Source: Lactovum sp047974165
Lineage (GTDB): Bacteria > Bacillota > Bacilli > Lactobacillales > Streptococcaceae
Reading direction: 5' to 3'
DNA length: 51,961 nt
Assembly (NCBI GenBank): GCA_047974165.1
Contig: JBKECB010000018.1
Coordinates: 1-51,961 of the forward strand
A model generated the notes under the pieces. It saw only the letters and a program-made list of their open reading frames with translations, ran no database searches and was not told the origin of the DNA. Numbering within the stretch: position 1 is the first letter of the stretch; each line of letters opens with the position of its first letter. The translations under genes were made by a program, and so were the position numbers. This document shows positions 24,815 through 32,830 of this stretch, one piece after another.

Positions 24815-26278
24815 ATGGATGAAAGTAATCAAAATCTAAAAAGTAAAAAAAAGCAGAAGCAATCACTTATTTATTCTTTTGTTTTCCTTTTATTTATTTT
24901 AATTATTATTTTTCACTTTATTAGTCTCTTGATTAATGATTCTAGAGAGATAAGTATCATAACTAATGTAAGTTCTCTTTTCGTTAGTTTTACTTTATTT
25001 TTAATCTTTGATATTTTTTGGAAACTAATATATACTATGGATTCGGAAGAAAATTATCTTTTCTTAAATAATGAGATTGATCGTGCTGAAAAAGAATACT
25101 TAAATCAAAATGAAGAAGAGGATTCTTATTTAGAAGAATCTAAAGAAGGATATTTGGACAAGATTTTTTCGTTCTTTAAAAAAAAGGAAGATTTAGAGAG
25201 TTTTGAAGATATTGTAGAGTCTGAAAGAGAGAAAATTCTAGAAGATAAAAAAGAGCCAGAAAATATCTTGGAGTATAGAAGCGAGCAAATCTTAGAAACT
25301 GAGAAAGAAGAGCTAGGTGAAGAATTTATAGAGGAATCAACTTTTACTCAATTAAAGTCTCAAATTTTTGAAAAATTCCAAGACTTCTCATTTTTCTCTA
25401 AAGAAAAAGCTAAAGAAAATGAAGAATTTTTGGAGGAATCCTCTTCTTATAAAACTCCTATTTTAGAGAAAATATCAGCTATTTTACAGAATTTACATTG
25501 GTCAGCTCTCTTTATAGAGGAGAAAATAGAAGAAGAGTATGAAGATAAAAAGATTAAAGGATTAACAGTCGTACCTGCTAAAAAAGAAGAGTTAAAAATT
25601 CAAAAAGAAGAATTTAATTCAAAAGAAATAAAAGCACCAAGAGGACTAAAAGAAGCCCAGGTTAAGTTAATTCAAAAAGAAGATTTTAATTCAAAAGATA
25701 TAAAAGAACCAAGAGAATTAAAAGAAGCCCAGGTTAAGCTAATTCAAAAAGAAGATTTTAATCTAAAAGATATAAAAGATACAAAAAATATAAAAACTTT
25801 AGAAGATTCACTTGAGCTAAAAAAGAAGGTTGATATTAAGGAAGTTTCAAAAGAGTTCAAGAGTATTGAAAAAGAGAATGTAGAATTTGAAAGTAAAAAA
25901 GAAATAAAAGAAATCGTAAAGGTAAGAAAAAAACAAATAGTATCTCAAAATTTAATTACTGAAAAAATTAAAGAAAATAAAGAGATTATTGCAGCAAATC
26001 AAAAAAATAGATTGAAAAAGCAAAAGCAAGAAAAGTTAGAAGAAAAAATAAATAGAAGTTTAGAGAAGGAGCCTCAAAAAATATATCAAAAAGTTGAACT
26101 TAAAAGTGCAATGGTTAAAAAAAGAGAGGCAGCACAATTAGAAAAAGATAAAAAACTTCTTAGTCAAGTCCAACATTTGAAGTTAACTGAAAATAAAAAC
26201 TTTGAAAACCCAAAAGAAAAGGCCAGTTATAAAAATTTAATTGAAAACCTTGAAAATTTATTAAATGACATTGAATAA
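24815..26278 (+). CDS. Membrane protein with long charge-segmented cytoplasmic coiled coil
   Basis: I do not recognise this 487-residue protein. Two helices (about 17-40 and 48-72) are joined by a short outer loop. The rest is cytoplasmic, first acidic (about 76-250, Glu-rich), then strongly basic (about 250-487, Lys-rich) with heptad-like coiled-coil character. Three 24-residue repeats begin at residues 262, 286 and 310. AAAGGAG precedes the ATG. It is the last gene of the polysaccharide unit, before a strong terminator. A scaffold that gathers cluster enzymes at the membrane is possible, since both GH43-like proteins have basic cytoplasmic tails, but this is inference only. Confidence 0.6.
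   Translation: MDESNQNLKSKKKQKQSLIYSFVFLLFILIIIFHFISLLINDSREISIITNVSSLFVSFTLFLIFDIFWKLIYTMDSEENYLFLNNEIDRAEKEYLNQNEEEDSYLEESKEGYLDKIFSFFKKKEDLESFEDIVESEREKILEDKKEPENILEYRSEQILETEKEELGEEFIEESTFTQLKSQIFEKFQDFSFFSKEKAKENEEFLEESSSYKTPILEKISAILQNLHWSALFIEEKIEEEYEDKKIKGLTVVPAKKEELKIQKEEFNSKEIKAPRGLKEAQVKLIQKEDFNSKDIKEPRELKEAQVKLIQKEDFNLKDIKDTKNIKTLEDSLELKKKVDIKEVSKEFKSIEKENVEFESKKEIKEIVKVRKKQIVSQNLITEKIKENKEIIAANQKNRLKKQKQEKLEEKINRSLEKEPQKIYQKVELKSAMVKKREAAQLEKDKKLLSQVQHLKLTENKNFENPKEKASYKNLIENLENLLNDIE
25598..25813 (+). repeat. Tandem 72-bp coding repeat, 2 good copies plus 1 decayed
   Basis: Units start at 25598, 25670 and 25742, exactly 72 bp apart, each opening with ATTCAAAAAGAAGA. Units 1 and 2 are nearly identical and encode 24-residue blocks built on IQKE(E/D)FNSK and LKEAQVKL. 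Unit 3 keeps only its first half. The repeats keep frame, so copy number could vary without breaking the protein. Confidence 0.9.
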
Positions 26279-26285
26279 GTTAAAT

Positions 26286-26319
26286 AAAGAATAAGGAGCT
26301 TGAAAGCTCCTTATTCTTT
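26286..26319. terminator. Strong bidirectional terminator
   Basis: A perfect 15-bp stem (AAAGAATAAGGAGCT / AGCTCCTTATTCTTT, loop TGAA) lies between the polysaccharide unit and the convergent walJ gene. Its arms end in A and T runs on both strands. Confidence 0.88.
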
Positions 26320-26400
26320 ATTCCTTTTAATTTCCAAAGAGTAGATTTACGATTTTTTTTAATATAAAAAATCACCTTAATAAAATAAGCTAATAAAATA

Positions 26401-27201
26401 TTAAATTTTATAAAGAGGACTTGCCTCAAGATGACTGGTATCTAAAATTTGTAATTTATTAGTGTCAATATCTTGCTGTTCGAGTCTTGTTTTCATGATA
26501 TGATGTGCTTGCTCGAGTGTGTTATTATGCTGGCTACGATGACCTAGAAAAATACGTTGAGTGTTGTCTCCTAGCAAAGTCAAGGCAGCAGTTGCACCGT
26601 CCTCATTTGATAAATGCCCCTCGTCTGAAAGAATTCTCTGCTTGGTTCGCCAAGGATAAGGGCCATATCGCAACATTTCAACATCATAGTTTGACTCCAT
26701 GATATAGGCATCGGCATTTTTAATAATTCCAGCCATACGGTCTGAAAGATAGCCTGTATCTGTTAAAATTGCAAAAGATTTATTATCTTTCATAAAGCGA
26801 TAAAACTGTGGTGCAACAGCATCATGACTGACAGCAAAACTTTCGATGTCAATATCATCAAAGGTAAGTATTTTTCCAGTAGAAAAGACCTTAATCAGCT
26901 CAGGATCAACCTTTCCAATCATTTCATTATCTAAAATCTTTTTCCAAGTTAATTCATTGGCATAAAGATTGATACGGTACTTTCTAGCAAGAACACCAAT
27001 CCCTTTGATATGGTCACTATGCTCATGGGTGATTAGTAAACTGTCAATATCTGAAGCTTTGCGATTAATTGAAGAAAGAGCTTCTTCTATTTTTTTAGCA
27101 GTAAGACCAGCATCTACTAAGATTTTATGCTTGTCAGTTTCGATATAAGTAGAATTTCCAGTGGATCCTGACGCAAGGATAGAGTATTTAAAGGCGTTCA
27201 T
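26401..27201 (-). CDS. walJ: WalJ/YycJ-type metallo-beta-lactamase-fold hydrolase
   Basis: A 266-residue MBL-fold protein with LASGSTGNSTYIET at the start and the metal motif THEHSDHIKG (HxHxDH). Further metal ligands are in VSHDA, TDTGY and FLGHRSQHNN. The SGSTGNS start and length are those of WalJ/VicX, usually the last gene of the walRK operon in streptococci. Here it follows the WalR-like gene by 20 nt, with GAAAG upstream of the ATG and no walK between. It is probably a nuclease-type or phosphodiesterase enzyme; its exact substrate is unsettled in the family. Confidence 0.9.
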   Translation of the reverse strand: MNAFKYSILASGSTGNSTYIETDKHKILVDAGLTAKKIEEALSSINRKASDIDSLLITHEHSDHIKGIGVLARKYRINLYANELTWKKILDNEMIGKVDPELIKVFSTGKILTFDDIDIESFAVSHDAVAPQFYRFMKDNKSFAILTDTGYLSDRMAGIIKNADAYIMESNYDVEMLRYGPYPWRTKQRILSDEGHLSNEDGATAALTLLGDNTQRIFLGHRSQHNNTLEQAHHIMKTRLEQQDIDTNKLQILDTSHLEASPLYKI

Positions 27202-27221
27202 AGTATGACTTTCATTATTAG

Positions 27222-27932
27222 TTAATTTTTTGAGTTAAAGTAATAGCCGAAACCTCGGCGATTACAAATATATTGTGGGCGACTGGGATTGTCTTCTAAT
27301 TTTTTTCTTAATCGTCGAACTGCAACATCAACAAGACGTGTGTCTCCTAAATAATCGTAATCCCAAATTTTCTCTAAGAGAAATTGTCGTGAAAGAACTT
27401 TATTGGGCTGAGAGATGAGACAATGAAGTAAGTCAAATTCTTGTGCTGAAAGAGAAAGTGGAAGATTATTTTTATAGACAAGACAACTTTTAAAATTAAG
27501 TCGAAAAGGAGAAAGGATAAGCTCCTCTTCAGTCGTAGCCTTTTTATCTTGTAATTCTAAGTTAGTTGAATACTGTGTACGTCGAAGTTGTGATTTGATA
27601 CGAGCAAGGAGTTCATTAGCTGAAAAAGGAATGGTTAAATAATCATCAGCTCCAGCATTTAGTGTGATTACTTTATCTATCTCACTGTTCCTTTTAGAAA
27701 TAATAATAATCGGAAGAAAGGAGAATTTTCGAATGTCATGAATAAATTGAACGTGATCAAAGTCTAAATGAGAAGACTCAATAAGGATAAGATTAGCCTT
27801 TTTTTCTCTTAAATCTTTGAGTAAGCTAGAAGCAGTTGAACATTTCAAAATTTTATAATTTTCTCTCTCTAAAAGAGTCCTTAAATTTGTAAGAATTAGT
27901 TGTTGATTATCAAGGATTAAAATTTGAAGCAT
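27222..27932 (-). CDS. WalR-like OmpR-family regulator with degenerate receiver
   Basis: This 236-residue protein combines a receiver (about 1-118) with a winged-helix DNA-binding domain (about 135-236). The C-terminal VDVAVRRLRKKLEDNPSRP and RRGFGYYF match WalR/VicR closely. The receiver aligns with WalR (SEIDKVITLNAGADDY, PFSANELLARI) but lacks key residues: the phospho-acceptor Asp is E52 (LIESSHL), the acidic pair is D8-N9, the switch Thr is S79, and the conserved Lys is I101 (LTIPF). It probably works without phosphorylation. I place the start at ATG 27932 because the upstream TTG at 27938 lies in the -10 box. Confidence 0.85.
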   Translation of the reverse strand: MLQILILDNQQLILTNLRTLLERENYKILKCSTASSLLKDLREKKANLILIESSHLDFDHVQFIHDIRKFSFLPIIIISKRNSEIDKVITLNAGADDYLTIPFSANELLARIKSQLRRTQYSTNLELQDKKATTEEELILSPFRLNFKSCLVYKNNLPLSLSAQEFDLLHCLISQPNKVLSRQFLLEKIWDYDYLGDTRLVDVAVRRLRKKLEDNPSRPQYICNRRGFGYYFNSKN

Positions 27933-27937
27933 TCTCA

Positions 27938-27946
27938 ATTATATCA
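27938..27946 (-). promoter_or_regulatory. Extended -10 promoter of the walR-like gene (TGATATAAT)
   Basis: On the minus strand a perfect TGN-TATAAT box ends 5 nt before ATG 27932, so a leaderless mRNA is expected. No Shine-Dalgarno could fit. It diverges from the tmk promoter about 190 bp away. Confidence 0.7.
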
Positions 27947-28137
27947 TATATTATAAAAGTTCTGATAAGAGCAACTGTACAAGTAGAGTGTGGTCAAAAT
28001 TTTGAAAAACTGAGTTTGTTCTCATCTGAGAGAAAAATAGAAGGTAATTTATCCAAAATCTAAAAAATAAAAGTATTAAAAAAACTTTACTTATATTAAC
28101 TTTAACAAGTTATGACTAGATTAAATTAAGTGGAAAA

Positions 28138-28145
28138 TGTATAAT
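28138..28145 (+). promoter_or_regulatory. -10 element of the tmk operon (TATAAT), leaderless start
   Basis: TATAAT at 28140-28145, preceded directly by TG, ends 6 nt before ATG 28152. An earlier in-frame ATG at 28137 lies upstream of this -10 box and would not be transcribed from it. Confidence 0.65.
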
Positions 28146-28151
28146 ATAGAA

Positions 28152-28784
28152 ATGAACTCAATTCTTATTTCATTTGAAGGGCCGGAAGGTTCAGGCAAAA
28201 CAACAATTGTACAAAAGATTAAACCTGAATTAGAGAAATATCGTGAGGTTTTATTAACAAGAGAACCAGGTGGGGAGCCTATTGCTGAAGAACTTCGTTC
28301 AATTATTATGGATACTAAAAATACTCAGTTGGATTCTGAAACAGAGATGCTCCTTTTTGCTGCTGCAAGACGCCTACATATGAATGAGAGAGTTAAGCCA
28401 GCCTTGGTAGAAGGAAAGATTGTAATTTTAGATCGTTTTATTGATTCCTCTGTTGCTTATCAAGGTTATGCAGGAGGGATTGGGATAGAAAATGTTAAAT
28501 GGCTAAATCATTTTGCTACAGACGGCTTGCTTCCTGATCTGACATTTTACTTTGACTTAGAAGCTGAAGAGGGTCTTAAGCGTATTATGGCGTCAGAAGA
28601 AAGAGAGAAAACACGTCTAGATTTGGCATCATTAGATTATCATAATAAAGTTGTCAAAGCCTATCGTAAATTATCTAAAGAGAATACTCGTTTTGTAAAA
28701 ATTGATGCGAGTCAGTCGATAGAAGAAGTTACAAAGTTAGTTCTAGATAAACTTTTTCAGAAATATCCAGAGATTTTTAAATGA
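28152..28784 (+). CDS. tmk: Thymidylate kinase
   Basis: This 210-residue kinase phosphorylates dTMP to dTDP. It begins MNSILISFEGPEGSGKTT with the P-loop, then LTREPGG, the DR(F/Y) motif ILDRFIDSSVAYQG and a lid region with REKTRLD. Starting at ATG 28152 gives the usual short N-terminus before the P-loop. It is the first gene of tmk-holB-yabA-rsmI, a standard order in lactococci and streptococci, and its stop overlaps holB by ATGA. Confidence 0.96.
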   Translation: MNSILISFEGPEGSGKTTIVQKIKPELEKYREVLLTREPGGEPIAEELRSIIMDTKNTQLDSETEMLLFAAARRLHMNERVKPALVEGKIVILDRFIDSSVAYQGYAGGIGIENVKWLNHFATDGLLPDLTFYFDLEAEEGLKRIMASEEREKTRLDLASLDYHNKVVKAYRKLSKENTRFVKIDASQSIEEVTKLVLDKLFQKYPEIFK

Positions 28785-29635
28785 AAATAGAAGAAATTCA
28801 GCCTCGTCTTTTTCAGATTTTTAGTCGTTTAAAAGAAACAAATAATCTGTCACATGCTTATTTATTTATTGGAAATTTTGGAAATTTTGATTTATCAATC
28901 TGGTTAGCACAAGCTATTTTTTGTCAGGAAGAAAAGAGTCCTTGTGGAAAGTGTCGTATTTGTCAACTTGTAGAAATAAATGAATTTACAGAATTGAAAA
29001 TAATCGAGCCAGAAGGCCAGATGATAAAGGTTGCTCAAATACGTGCTCTCTTAGGAGATTTTTCTTCTACAGGCTTTGAATCAGATAAAAAAGTATTAAT
29101 TATTAGAGAAGCAGATAAGTTAGGGGAAAGTGCTTCAAATGCCCTTTTAAAAACGATAGAAGAGCCTACGAGCGAATATTATATTTTTCTTTTAACTGAA
29201 AAAGAAAATTTAATTTTACCTACAATTCGCTCAAGAGTCCAATCTGTAGTTTTTCCTAAAAATAAAGATTATCTTTCTGAACTTCTAAAAAAAGAAAAGT
29301 TACAGCCTTCAGAAATAGAGTTATTATTAGAGTTAGTAACATCAGTTGAACAAGCATTAGAGCTTTCACAATCAAGCTGGTACTTATCAGTAAGCCATCA
29401 ACTAGAGGACTTTGTAGAGAAATGTCAGCAGTCTACTGACGAAGCTTTTCTAAGTATAGTGAATTTTATAACTCTTTTTAAAGAAAAGAAGGAGGAAGAA
29501 CTTATTTTTTCTATTTTACTCCTTCTTTTTAATAGAAAAGGAATGCATAAATTTACAGAAAAAAGCTTTAAAGCAGAAAAAATGTGGCATTCTAATGTTT
29601 CATTTCAATCTTGCTTAGAAAGTATATGTTTATAA
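28781..29635 (+). CDS. holB: DNA polymerase III delta' subunit
   Basis: A 284-residue clamp-loader subunit of the replisome. It shows SHAYLFIG, a zinc-binding Cys cluster (CQEEKSPCGKCRIC), IREADKLGESASNALLKTIE and IRSRVQSV, the sensor/SRC-like motif. It lacks a functional P-loop (IGNFGNFD), as expected for delta'. It is translationally coupled to tmk and followed by yabA, a partner in replication control. Confidence 0.95.
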   Translation: MKIEEIQPRLFQIFSRLKETNNLSHAYLFIGNFGNFDLSIWLAQAIFCQEEKSPCGKCRICQLVEINEFTELKIIEPEGQMIKVAQIRALLGDFSSTGFESDKKVLIIREADKLGESASNALLKTIEEPTSEYYIFLLTEKENLILPTIRSRVQSVVFPKNKDYLSELLKKEKLQPSEIELLLELVTSVEQALELSQSSWYLSVSHQLEDFVEKCQQSTDEAFLSIVNFITLFKEKKEEELIFSILLLLFNRKGMHKFTEKSFKAEKMWHSNVSFQSCLESICL

Positions 29636-29650
29636 AGAAAGGAGTTAAGA

Positions 29651-29977
29651 GTGTTAGATAAAGATGAATTAATGGCAAATCTTAACCGTTTAGAAATTGA
29701 TTTGGCAGATACTTATGCAATAATTGGAAAAATAAAAGATGCATTTGCAGATACAATTGCCGAGAATGCTCAACTTCGTCTTGAAAATGATCGTTTACAT
29801 TTTCGTTTGGAAGAAATGGATAAAAAAGATGATAAAGACGAAAAAGATAAGAACAAACTTTCTACAAGTCTCTTAAAAATATATGATGAGGGTTTTCATG
29901 TTTGTCATACTTACTACGGTAAAGTACTAGAAGAGCAGGAAAATTGTTTACTTTGTCAGGAGGTATTATTTAGGTGA
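29651..29977 (+). CDS. yabA: Replication initiation control protein YabA
   Basis: A 108-residue protein with an N-terminal coiled coil (LNRLEIDLADTYAIIGKI, then the ENAQLRLENDRL zipper) and a C-terminal zinc domain (FHVCHTYYGK...CLLCQEVLF). YabA links DnaA to the sliding clamp and limits initiation. The start is GTG 29651 with AAAGGAG at 29638-29644. It ends in a 4-nt overlap (GTGA) with rsmI. Asp/Lys-rich residues separate the coil from the zinc domain. Confidence 0.95.
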   Translation: MLDKDELMANLNRLEIDLADTYAIIGKIKDAFADTIAENAQLRLENDRLHFRLEEMDKKDDKDEKDKNKLSTSLLKIYDEGFHVCHTYYGKVLEEQENCLLCQEVLFR

Positions 29978-30834
29978 AAACACAGTCTAGTTTTCGATCA
30001 AGTAATTCAAATGGAAGTCTTTTTTTAGTTCCGACTCCGATTGGTAATTTAGAAGATATGACTTTTCGAGCAATTAATTGTCTGAAGGAATCGGATTTGA
30101 TTGCAGCAGAAGATACAAGAAACACACGTAAATTATTAAATCATTTTGATATACATACTCCAATGGAGAGCTTTCATGAGCATAATGTGAGAGAAAAAAT
30201 ACCAGAGCTTATCAACTACTTAAAGGAAGGAAAATCAATTGCACAGGTATCGGATGCGGGGATGCCAAGTATTTCAGATCCCGGGCATGAATTGGTTTTG
30301 GCAGTAATTGAAGAAGATATTCCAGTAATTTCTCTACCTGGAGCCTCAGCAGGGATTACAGCATTGATTGCTAGTGGACTGGCACCTCAACCTCATACTT
30401 TTTATGGATTTTTAGCAAGAAAGAAAACAGAGCAAGTCCGATTTTTTGAATCAAGAAAAGCTGATTTAGGGACACAGATTTTTTATGAATCACCTTTGCG
30501 TGTTGCAAAAACATTAAATAATATGCTTGAGGTTTATAAAGATCGAGAAATTGTTGTGGTAAGAGAGTTAACTAAAATTTATGAAGAATATCGACGTGGA
30601 AAAATTACAGAAATTCTAGAAGATTTAGAAAATCATCCTCTAAAAGGTGAATGTTTGATTCTTGTGTCAGAAGCTTCTGAAGTATTGGAAGAGTATGAAG
30701 ATACGGCTCTTGAAGCGATTAAAAAATTAATCTCTCAAGGAGAAAAAACAAATGTTGCAATTAAAACAATAGCAAAAGCAAGGCAATTAAATCGTCAAGA
30801 ACTTTATCATCAATTTCATGATATAAAAGATTAG
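29974..30834 (+). CDS. rsmI: 16S rRNA (cytidine1402-2'-O)-methyltransferase
   Basis: A 286-residue SAM-dependent tetrapyrrole-methylase-fold enzyme with LFLVPTPIGNLEDMTFRA, AAEDTRNTRKLL, SDAGMPSISDPG and LPGASAGITALIASGL. It methylates the 2'-OH of C1402 in 16S rRNA. It starts with GTG, with AGGAGG at 29958-29963, and overlaps yabA by 4 nt. It is the last gene of the unit, followed at once by a terminator. Confidence 0.96.
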   Translation: MKTQSSFRSSNSNGSLFLVPTPIGNLEDMTFRAINCLKESDLIAAEDTRNTRKLLNHFDIHTPMESFHEHNVREKIPELINYLKEGKSIAQVSDAGMPSISDPGHELVLAVIEEDIPVISLPGASAGITALIASGLAPQPHTFYGFLARKKTEQVRFFESRKADLGTQIFYESPLRVAKTLNNMLEVYKDREIVVVRELTKIYEEYRRGKITEILEDLENHPLKGECLILVSEASEVLEEYEDTALEAIKKLISQGEKTNVAIKTIAKARQLNRQELYHQFHDIKD

Positions 30835-30837
30835 TTT

Positions 30838-30864
30838 AGAGAGTTACAGCTGCTCTCTTTTTTT
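30838..30864 (+). terminator. Terminator after rsmI
   Basis: The stem AGAGAG / CTCTCT has a 9-nt loop and is followed by a run of seven T. It lies 3 nt after the rsmI stop. Confidence 0.75.
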
Positions 30865-30873
30865 GTGGTTTTC

Positions 30874-30902
30874 TTGCTTTTGCTTTTAAATTTAGTTAAA
30901 AT
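30874..30902 (+). promoter_or_regulatory. Promoter TTGCTT-N17-TAAAAT of the mevalonate operon, leaderless start
   Basis: A -35 at 30874-30879 and a -10 at 30897-30902, spaced by 17 bp, put the start of transcription at about 30909-30910, the A of the mvk ATG. No Shine-Dalgarno is possible. Confidence 0.72.
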
Positions 30903-30909
30903 ATAGCTT

Positions 30910-31845
30910 ATGGAAAGAAAGCAGAAAATAGGTATTGGTGAAGCACACGCTAAGCTTATCTTACTTGGAGAACATGCAGTAGTCTATGGACAGCCAGCGA
31001 TTGCAATACCAGTAAATATCTTAAAAATGAGAGTAACGTTAACTAAAATTGGGATCGGTCAGTTCATTGAAGATAATGAAAGACGGCAACGTTTAGAGTT
31101 GATGGGTGAAAATTTTGAGGGAATACGTCAACTTATTTTACGTTTATTAGAACGCTTTGAGGCTTTAACGATGCCTTTTTCATTAGAAATTGATAGTAAT
31201 ATTCCGAGAGGACGAGGCCTTGGAGCGTCAGCGGCTCTTGCTACAGCAGTAACAAAGGCATTTTTTGATTTTTTTAATCATGAACTTGAAGAAAGAGAAC
31301 TTTTTGAATTAGTCAACTTTTCAGAATCAATTGTTCATGGTCGAGCATCAGGAATTGATGCAGCGGCTGTAAACTCTGAAAAACCTCTTTGGTTTGTTAA
31401 AGATAAGAAAGTCGAGCCTTTAGAAATTATTTTACCAGGACTTTTGGTCATTGGTGATTCAGGAATTCATGGCTTGACAAGTCAAGCGATTGCAATCGTC
31501 AGACATAAGTTAAAAGAGCAGAATCAACTTGCAGAAACTTGTATTCAAAGCTTAGGGGATGATGTTCGGCATGCGAGAGAAATTTTAATTGAAAATAAGA
31601 CTGAAGAGATTGGCCCTATTTTAAACTCATCACACCAGGCTTTAACAAAGCTAGGAGTTTCTCACCCTAAGTTAGATTTGTTGATTGAGGCAGCATTGGA
31701 TGCAGGAGCATTAGGAGCAAAGTTGACTGGGTCAGGTTTAGGAGGGGTAATTATTGCTTTAGCTGCAAATGCAACAGATGCGATCCGTATCTCACAAACT
31801 TTAGCTAAAAATGGAGCACAAAATACTTGGATTTTTAGTTTTTAA
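30910..31845 (+). CDS. mvk: Mevalonate kinase
   Basis: A 311-residue GHMP kinase that phosphorylates mevalonate to 5-phosphomevalonate. It has the N-terminal AHAKLILLGEHAVVYGQPAI, the ATP loop PRGRGLGASAALATAV (GHMP motif 2), GRASGIDAAAV and the C-terminal KLTGSGLGGVIIAL. It is the first of four lower mevalonate pathway genes (mvk-mvaD-mvaK2-fni) leading to IPP and DMAPP, the precursors of undecaprenyl phosphate used by the polysaccharide cluster. Confidence 0.96.
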   Translation: MERKQKIGIGEAHAKLILLGEHAVVYGQPAIAIPVNILKMRVTLTKIGIGQFIEDNERRQRLELMGENFEGIRQLILRLLERFEALTMPFSLEIDSNIPRGRGLGASAALATAVTKAFFDFFNHELEERELFELVNFSESIVHGRASGIDAAAVNSEKPLWFVKDKKVEPLEIILPGLLVIGDSGIHGLTSQAIAIVRHKLKEQNQLAETCIQSLGDDVRHAREILIENKTEEIGPILNSSHQALTKLGVSHPKLDLLIEAALDAGALGAKLTGSGLGGVIIALAANATDAIRISQTLAKNGAQNTWIFSF

Positions 31846-31869
31846 AAGACCAAAAAATAAGGGGAAATT

Positions 31870-32826
31870 ATGGAGAAAAGTCAAGCTAAAGCACATACAA
31901 ATATTGCTTTAATTAAATATTGGGGAAAGGAAAATGCAAGTTTAAATCTTCCTACAACTTCAAGTTTATCTATGACTTTAGATAAGTTTTATAGTCAGAC
32001 AAGCCTTTCATTAAATCTTGATTCTAAAGAAGATCAGTTAATTATTAATGGCAAAAAAAGTGATAGTCAACGTGTTCATCGGTTTTTAAATATTTTTCGT
32101 TCAGATTTTAAAGATTTTCCAAGCCTCTTGATTGAGTCTGAAAATCATGTAGCAACAAGTGCAGGTTTAGCTTCAAGTGCTTCGGCATTTGCAGCCTTAA
32201 CAGTGGCTATCAATCAATTTTTAAAATTGAATCTTTCTGAAAGAGACTTATCAAGATATGCAAGACGAGGCTCTGGCTCGGCCTCACGCTCAATCTTTGG
32301 AAATTTTGTAATTTGGAATAAAGGAGTTGATGATAGGTCCTCCTATGCTGAAAGTTTTTGGGATGAAGACATTCAACTTTCAATGATTGTGGCTGAAGTT
32401 TCTAGTCTTGAAAAAAAAATCTCCTCTAGTCAAGGAATGCAAATTGCTCAAGCTTCAAAAGGCTATGCCGACTGGGTAAAAAAATCAGAAAGTCAGCTTC
32501 AAGAGATGAAAATAGGAATCAAGCAGTCCGATATTGAAAGAGTAGGCTTAATAGCAGAAGTCAATGCTTTATCGATGCATGAATTAAATCGACAGTGTTC
32601 TCAGCCTTTTGATTACTTCGTGAAGGAAACTTATGAATTAGTTGATTTTGCTCAAAAATGTTATAAAGAGGGTATGCTTTCTTTTGTCACAATTGATGCA
32701 GGTCCAAATGTGAAAATTATTACTGACCGTGCAACAGAACAAGCTTTATTAAAGAAATTAAAGGAAAATTTCCCTCAGATTAAATTTAACCTTGCCCACG
32801 CTGGACCAGGGGTATCTTTTGGCTAG
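31870..32826 (+). CDS. mvaD: Diphosphomevalonate decarboxylase
   Basis: A 318-residue GHMP-fold enzyme that makes isopentenyl diphosphate from mevalonate diphosphate with ATP. The family signatures AHTNIALIKYWGKEN, TSSLSMTLD, ATSAGLASSASAFAAL and SGSASRS are all present, as is the catalytic Asp in FVTIDAGPNVK. AAGGGGAAA precedes the ATG. The gene ends 4 nt before mvaK2. Confidence 0.96.
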   Translation: MEKSQAKAHTNIALIKYWGKENASLNLPTTSSLSMTLDKFYSQTSLSLNLDSKEDQLIINGKKSDSQRVHRFLNIFRSDFKDFPSLLIESENHVATSAGLASSASAFAALTVAINQFLKLNLSERDLSRYARRGSGSASRSIFGNFVIWNKGVDDRSSYAESFWDEDIQLSMIVAEVSSLEKKISSSQGMQIAQASKGYADWVKKSESQLQEMKIGIKQSDIERVGLIAEVNALSMHELNRQCSQPFDYFVKETYELVDFAQKCYKEGMLSFVTIDAGPNVKIITDRATEQALLKKLKENFPQIKFNLAHAGPGVSFG

Positions 32827-32830
32827 AGAA

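Noticed and set aside
25598..25813. CRISPR-like or non-coding direct repeat
   Set aside because: The 72-bp units are contiguous, in frame and encode protein repeats; there are no spacers.
27945..28077. Open plus-strand stretch of about 40 codons between walR-like gene and tmk (reads VQVECGQNFEKLSLF)
   Set aside because: It has no start codon, no ribosome site and no family resemblance; it may be chance in AT-rich DNA.
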